NCBI GenBank assembly: GCA_965247295.1
Contig: CBDFGQ010000006.1
Coordinates: forward strand, 372,001-436,000
Source: CBDFGQ01 sp965247295
Lineage (GTDB): Bacteria > Chloroflexota > Dehalococcoidia > Lucifugimonadales > JAGWBF01
Reading direction: 5' to 3'
DNA: 64,000 nucleotides
The notes under the pieces are model-generated. The model saw only the letters and a program-made list of their open reading frames with translations. It was not told the DNA's origin and ran no database searches. This document shows positions 60,933 to 64,000 of the stretch, piece after piece. The translations under genes were made by a program, and so were the position numbers. How positions within the stretch are numbered: the stretch's first letter is position 1; every line of letters begins with the position of its first letter.

Positions 60933-62581
60933 CTATCGCAGCTTGACGGAGAAGGCGTGCTCTTGCTTGGTGATGAACTCGAGGGCGGCCGGCTGCCCCG
61001 ATGCCACGACCTCTTGTCCTCGCCGGATGGCGGGGCCGATCTCCTCGGGCCGCTCCACCCTCTCGGTGTAGCATCCCATAGCCCGGGCCACCTCGGCATA
61101 GTTGCCCGAGAGATTGCCAATCCCGTACCTCTCCCGCGCCACCCGGAACCTGTCTGGACCGTATATTGCCATCCCCGAGTTATTGAGGATCAATGTGAGG
61201 ATGGGTATCTTCTCCCTGACCTCCGTCTCCAAGTCCAGCCCCACCATTCCGAAGGCGGCGTCGCCCATCACGTTATACCACTAGCTTGTCGGGACAGGCC
61301 AGCTTGGCCCCCATGGCGAGACCCAGGCCGTAGCCAAGCTGGGTTGATTTACCCCAACCGATGAACCCCCTGGGCGCCACGGCCTCGAAGAAGGGCGACA
61401 TCTGGTCCCGTGGGCTGCCCGAGTCATGGGTGACTATGCTCTTCTTGCGGTCTATCGTGTGCATCAGGTCCCAGATGACTCGGTAAGGGTTTATGGGCAC
61501 CTCACTTGAGGTGAGCATGGGCATCCACTCCGTGAGCCATTCCTGCTTGACCGCGCTGACCTCGCGGGACACCTCCTCTTGGGCGCTGCTGCCGTTGCTG
61601 CCGAGTCGCGCCTTAAGCTCCGCTATCAGCTGCTCAAGCACCAGCTTCGCGTCCCCAATGATGGCGTGGTCGACGCGATAGTCCTTGTTGATGTCCTCGG
61701 GGTCGTTGGTAGAGTGCACCATCACCTTGCCGGGAGGTATGGTTGCAGCAAAGCCCGTAACGGTGAAGCTGCATCCGATGCCGAAGACCAGGTCGGCTTT
61801 GCGGAGGAAGTGCACTACCGGCCCGGTGGTGGTGGCTCCCCCGGCGCCTATGGAGAGGGGATGGTCCTCGGGAAAGGCGCTCTTCCCGACCAGGGTTGTC
61901 ATCACGGGCGCGTGGAGCAGCTCCGCCAGTTCCCTCAGCTCGTCCCACGACTCGGAGTACAGGATACCCTGACCCGCGTGGATCACGGGCCGTTTGGCGT
62001 TCATCAGGGCCCTGGCCGCCTCCGCGATGTCCTGGGGGTCTCCGGCAGTCCTCCTGGGGTGAACGGGAAGGTAGTCAAAGAGCGCCTCGTCAAGCTCTTC
62101 CTCGGCCACATCCGCGGGCAGCTCCAGCATAACCGGGCTGGGCCTACCCGTCCGGAGATGGTTAAATGCCCGCCTCATCATCTCCGGTATCCGCTCCACC
62201 ATGTTAATCTGGTCCACCCACTTGGTGACGTCACGGTAGCTTCGGGTGGGGCTAAAGTTGGGGCGCACCCCGCCGCCGCCCGCGGGCGGCGGCGGCGGGA
62301 AGCAGGAGGATGGGCACCGAGTCCGCGTAGGCCTGGGCCACCCCCGCGAAGGCGTTTTCGGCCCCGGCCTGCGCCTGCATGGCGAAGACGCCCGTACGGC
62401 GTCCATTGGTGACCCGGCTGAAGCCGTCGGCCGCATTCACCCCTACCCGCTCCTGGCGGAAAATAATGGGGCGGATTCCCGCGACCGCTACGGCCTCCAG
62501 GAGTGGATTGGAGGGTATACAGCCTATGAAATCCACCCCCTCTTGTTTCAGGATGTTGGCCATGGCCGTCACACCCTTCAT
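60933..62581 (-). pseudogene. Thiamine-diphosphate enzyme (acetolactate-synthase-like), two frameshifts
   Basis: The protein is spread over three frames. 62581 to about 62290: KGVTAMANILKQEGVDFIGC, then FRQERVGVNAADGFSR with the activating Glu, to DSVPILLLP. From about 62270 to 61280: VRPNFSPTRSYRDVTKWVDQ through the central domain to ACPDKLVV. 61271 to 60933: the PP domain (MGDAAFGMVGLDLETEV, ILTLILNNSGMAIYG). The first shift falls in a perfect GC palindrome at 62270-62295. The second is one extra T at about 61278: without it the frame reads V-V-N-V-M-G-D. Both could be sequencing errors; otherwise it is inactive. It starts 17 bases after the radical SAM gene. Confidence 0.82.
62270..62295. 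repeat. 26-bp perfect GC palindrome
   Basis: A self-complementary run made only of G and C, centred between 62282 and 62283 (CCGCGG core with GCC/GGC triplets on each side), inside the TPP enzyme gene at the frameshift. It would form a very stable hairpin and is a natural spot for polymerase slippage or assembly error. Confidence 0.8.
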
Positions 62582-62597
62582 GTCTGTAGCACGCTCC

Positions 62598-64000
62598 TCA
62601 TCTGCCGCCGATGCTGGCCCACTCCACCCCCACTGCTCGGGACGAGCCCGGGTATTGGGCGGGGTGGATGCCTTCCTCCCCAAGCATCTCCTCTATGAGC
62701 TGCTCGTTCTCATCGTAGTAGGGCCCCTCGATGCTCTCCAGGTACTTGATCCACGTGGCCGTGCTCCTTCGGATTTCCCAGGACCAGTAGTTGTAGGCGA
62801 TTCGCTTGAGGCCGGCCCAGAAGTCGCCTTTGACCAGCCGCCGCATGATCTGCTTGGGGCCGTAGAAATTCTTATAGGCCCGGTTGGCCTCGCGTTGCAG
62901 CGTGCTGGGTTTCATGTTTTTAGGGAAAAAGATGACAAAGGTGCCGTCCAGGCGGTCCCACGTTGGGATCAGGAACCGGTTCAGGGGGATGGTAGGGGCG
63001 TTATGCTCCGGGTATCCGCTCAGAGGGAACAGGGCAACGTAGTCAACGTCCACCTCGATGGCGGAATCGATGGTGGCCCGGATGCTCTCCACCGTGTCAT
63101 CGTCGGAGCCCAATACGAAAGAGCCCAGCACCCTGAGTTTGTGAGACTTGATAGCCTTCAGAGACTTTTTGATACCGTCATGGGTCTGCTTCTTATTCAG
63201 CAGCTTGAGTACCTTGTTGTCGAAGGACTCCAGGCCTATGTAGAGGGTGTTGACCTGGGCCTTCTTCAGCAGCCCGAGGAGCTCATCATCCCGTGCCACC
63301 TCCAGCCTGGTGAAGCAGATGCCGTACCAGTTGATCTTCTCCTCGATGATCCTGTTCAGCAGCTCTTTGGTCCTATCCCGGTTGATGGTGAAGTGGTTGT
63401 CGACGATGAAGAAATACTTTGTGTTGACGAGCTTCTGCTGGTACTTGATATCGGCGATGACGCTGTCTATGCTACGCATCCGGTAGCCTCTGCCCAGGTC
63501 CCGGGGCGCGATACAGAAGGAGCAGTCGTAAGGGCACCCCCGCGTGGTCTGGAGGACCTGCCAGCGCATCTTCAATTTCCATAGAAGCTTCCACTTGGGC
63601 CAGTCGAGATACCCGCTGATCAGTTCCAGGTCGGGGATGGTCTCGAACTCCTGCACGAAGGGACGGGCGGGGTTATGCCGGACGTGGCCATTTTCGTGGT
63701 AGGAGATGCCCAAGACTTGGCTCAGGTCCCCCCCGTTCTTCCACTTCTCCAGGACCTCCGGCAGGGTTTCGTCCCCTTCCTGTCTGACCACGATGTCGCA
63801 GTATTGCAGGGTGTCCTCCGCCATAACCGACGGGTGGGTTCCCCCGATGATGATGGGCATGTCCGGTCGGGCTGCCTTGATCCTGTTTATATATTCTATA
63901 GTTTTGGGCATGGTGGAGCTGAAGGCGTGGAAGCAGACCAGGTCGGAATCCAGGACCCGGTCCCATTTGATCGGGCCTATGTGCTCAACAAATGCCTGAA
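62598..64000 (-). CDS. B12-binding domain radical SAM protein (N-terminus outside window)
   Basis: The frame is open to the window edge. The visible start is the end of a cobalamin-binding domain (DSDLVCFHAFSSTMPKTIEY, PIIIGGTHPSVMAEDTLQYCDIVVRQEGDETL). TTRGCPYDCSFCIAP then gives the radical SAM C-x3-C-x2-C that holds the 4Fe-4S cluster. GYRMRSIDSVIADIKYQ, FFIVDNHFTINRDR and LYIGLESFDNKVLKLLNKKQT follow, and LGSDDDTVESIRATIDSA closes the barrel. The C-terminal 100 residues are family-variable. Class B-type members methylate or rearrange unactivated carbons; the substrate is unknown. CbiZ at the other end of the window could help supply the cobamide. Confidence 0.87.
   Translation of the reverse strand, partial: QAFVEHIGPIKWDRVLDSDLVCFHAFSSTMPKTIEYINRIKAARPDMPIIIGGTHPSVMAEDTLQYCDIVVRQEGDETLPEVLEKWKNGGDLSQVLGISYHENGHVRHNPARPFVQEFETIPDLELISGYLDWPKWKLLWKLKMRWQVLQTTRGCPYDCSFCIAPRDLGRGYRMRSIDSVIADIKYQQKLVNTKYFFIVDNHFTINRDRTKELLNRIIEEKINWYGICFTRLEVARDDELLGLLKKAQVNTLYIGLESFDNKVLKLLNKKQTHDGIKKSLKAIKSHKLRVLGSFVLGSDDDTVESIRATIDSAIEVDVDYVALFPLSGYPEHNAPTIPLNRFLIPTWDRLDGTFVIFFPKNMKPSTLQREANRAYKNFYGPKQIMRRLVKGDFWAGLKRIAYNYWSWEIRRSTATWIKYLESIEGPYYDENEQLIEEMLGEEGIHPAQYPGSSRAVGVEWASIGGR

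Overview
The window is GC-rich bacterial chromosome with genes on both strands. The gene content fits a Chloroflexota-type bacterium, perhaps Dehalococcoidia/SAR202-like: a DUF4012 protein, CbiZ cobamide salvage, DUF1800 and DUF1461 proteins, NHL propellers, acetolactate-synthase-like TPP enzymes, a glutathione-independent formaldehyde dehydrogenase and a short IF-2. This placement is inference from content; no rRNA is present. Many genes carry frameshifts or insertions. That could be real decay, draft-assembly error, or both.

Layout. 1-9.4 kb: a TPR lipoprotein, an AhpD-like gene with an in-frame UGA exactly at the second active-site Cys followed by a SECIS-like hairpin, a deaminase, a Rieske fusion, CbiZ overlapping an iron-type alcohol dehydrogenase, and a frameshifted DUF4012 gene. 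9.4-34 kb: a surface-polysaccharide region on the minus strand with a sugar epimerase, CpsB/YwqE-type phosphatase, cis-prenyltransferase, nucleotidyltransferase, CapD-like dehydratase (broken), polyprenyl-phosphate sugar transferase, RmlD-like reductase, WecC, Gfo/Idh (truncated), SDR (broken), acyl carrier protein, GmhB, a GlmS stub, YvcK and WecB. This stretch is decayed. It also holds an intact IS5-type element inside a DUF3105 lipoprotein gene, a frameshifted IS1380-type transposase, an IS3 scrap and a partial duplication of the wecB 5' region. 34-48 kb: cNMP-binding protein, tRNA-Ser, FmdB, DUF1326, DUF1461, mazG-hicB-hicA, SppA, a TPP enzyme, a giant secreted dockerin-like protein split by a MITE related to the IS5 element, and a two-gene hot-dog dehydratase. 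48-54 kb: tRNA-Pro, then nusA-ylxR-infB-rbfA-truB and a DUF5679 zinc-ribbon gene, without rimP directly upstream of nusA. 54-64 kb, minus strand: PHP phosphoesterase, three NHL propeller proteins, DUF1800, formaldehyde dehydrogenase, a TPP enzyme broken in two places, and a B12-binding radical SAM protein running off the edge.

The strongest observations are the candidate selenoprotein (CxxU in place of CxxC, with a hairpin at the right distance); an IS and a MITE with matching ends, each inserted at a duplicated CTAG in an exported-protein gene that becomes an exact open frame again when the insert is removed; and a promoter plus intrinsic terminator ahead of nusA, suggesting attenuation or a small RNA.
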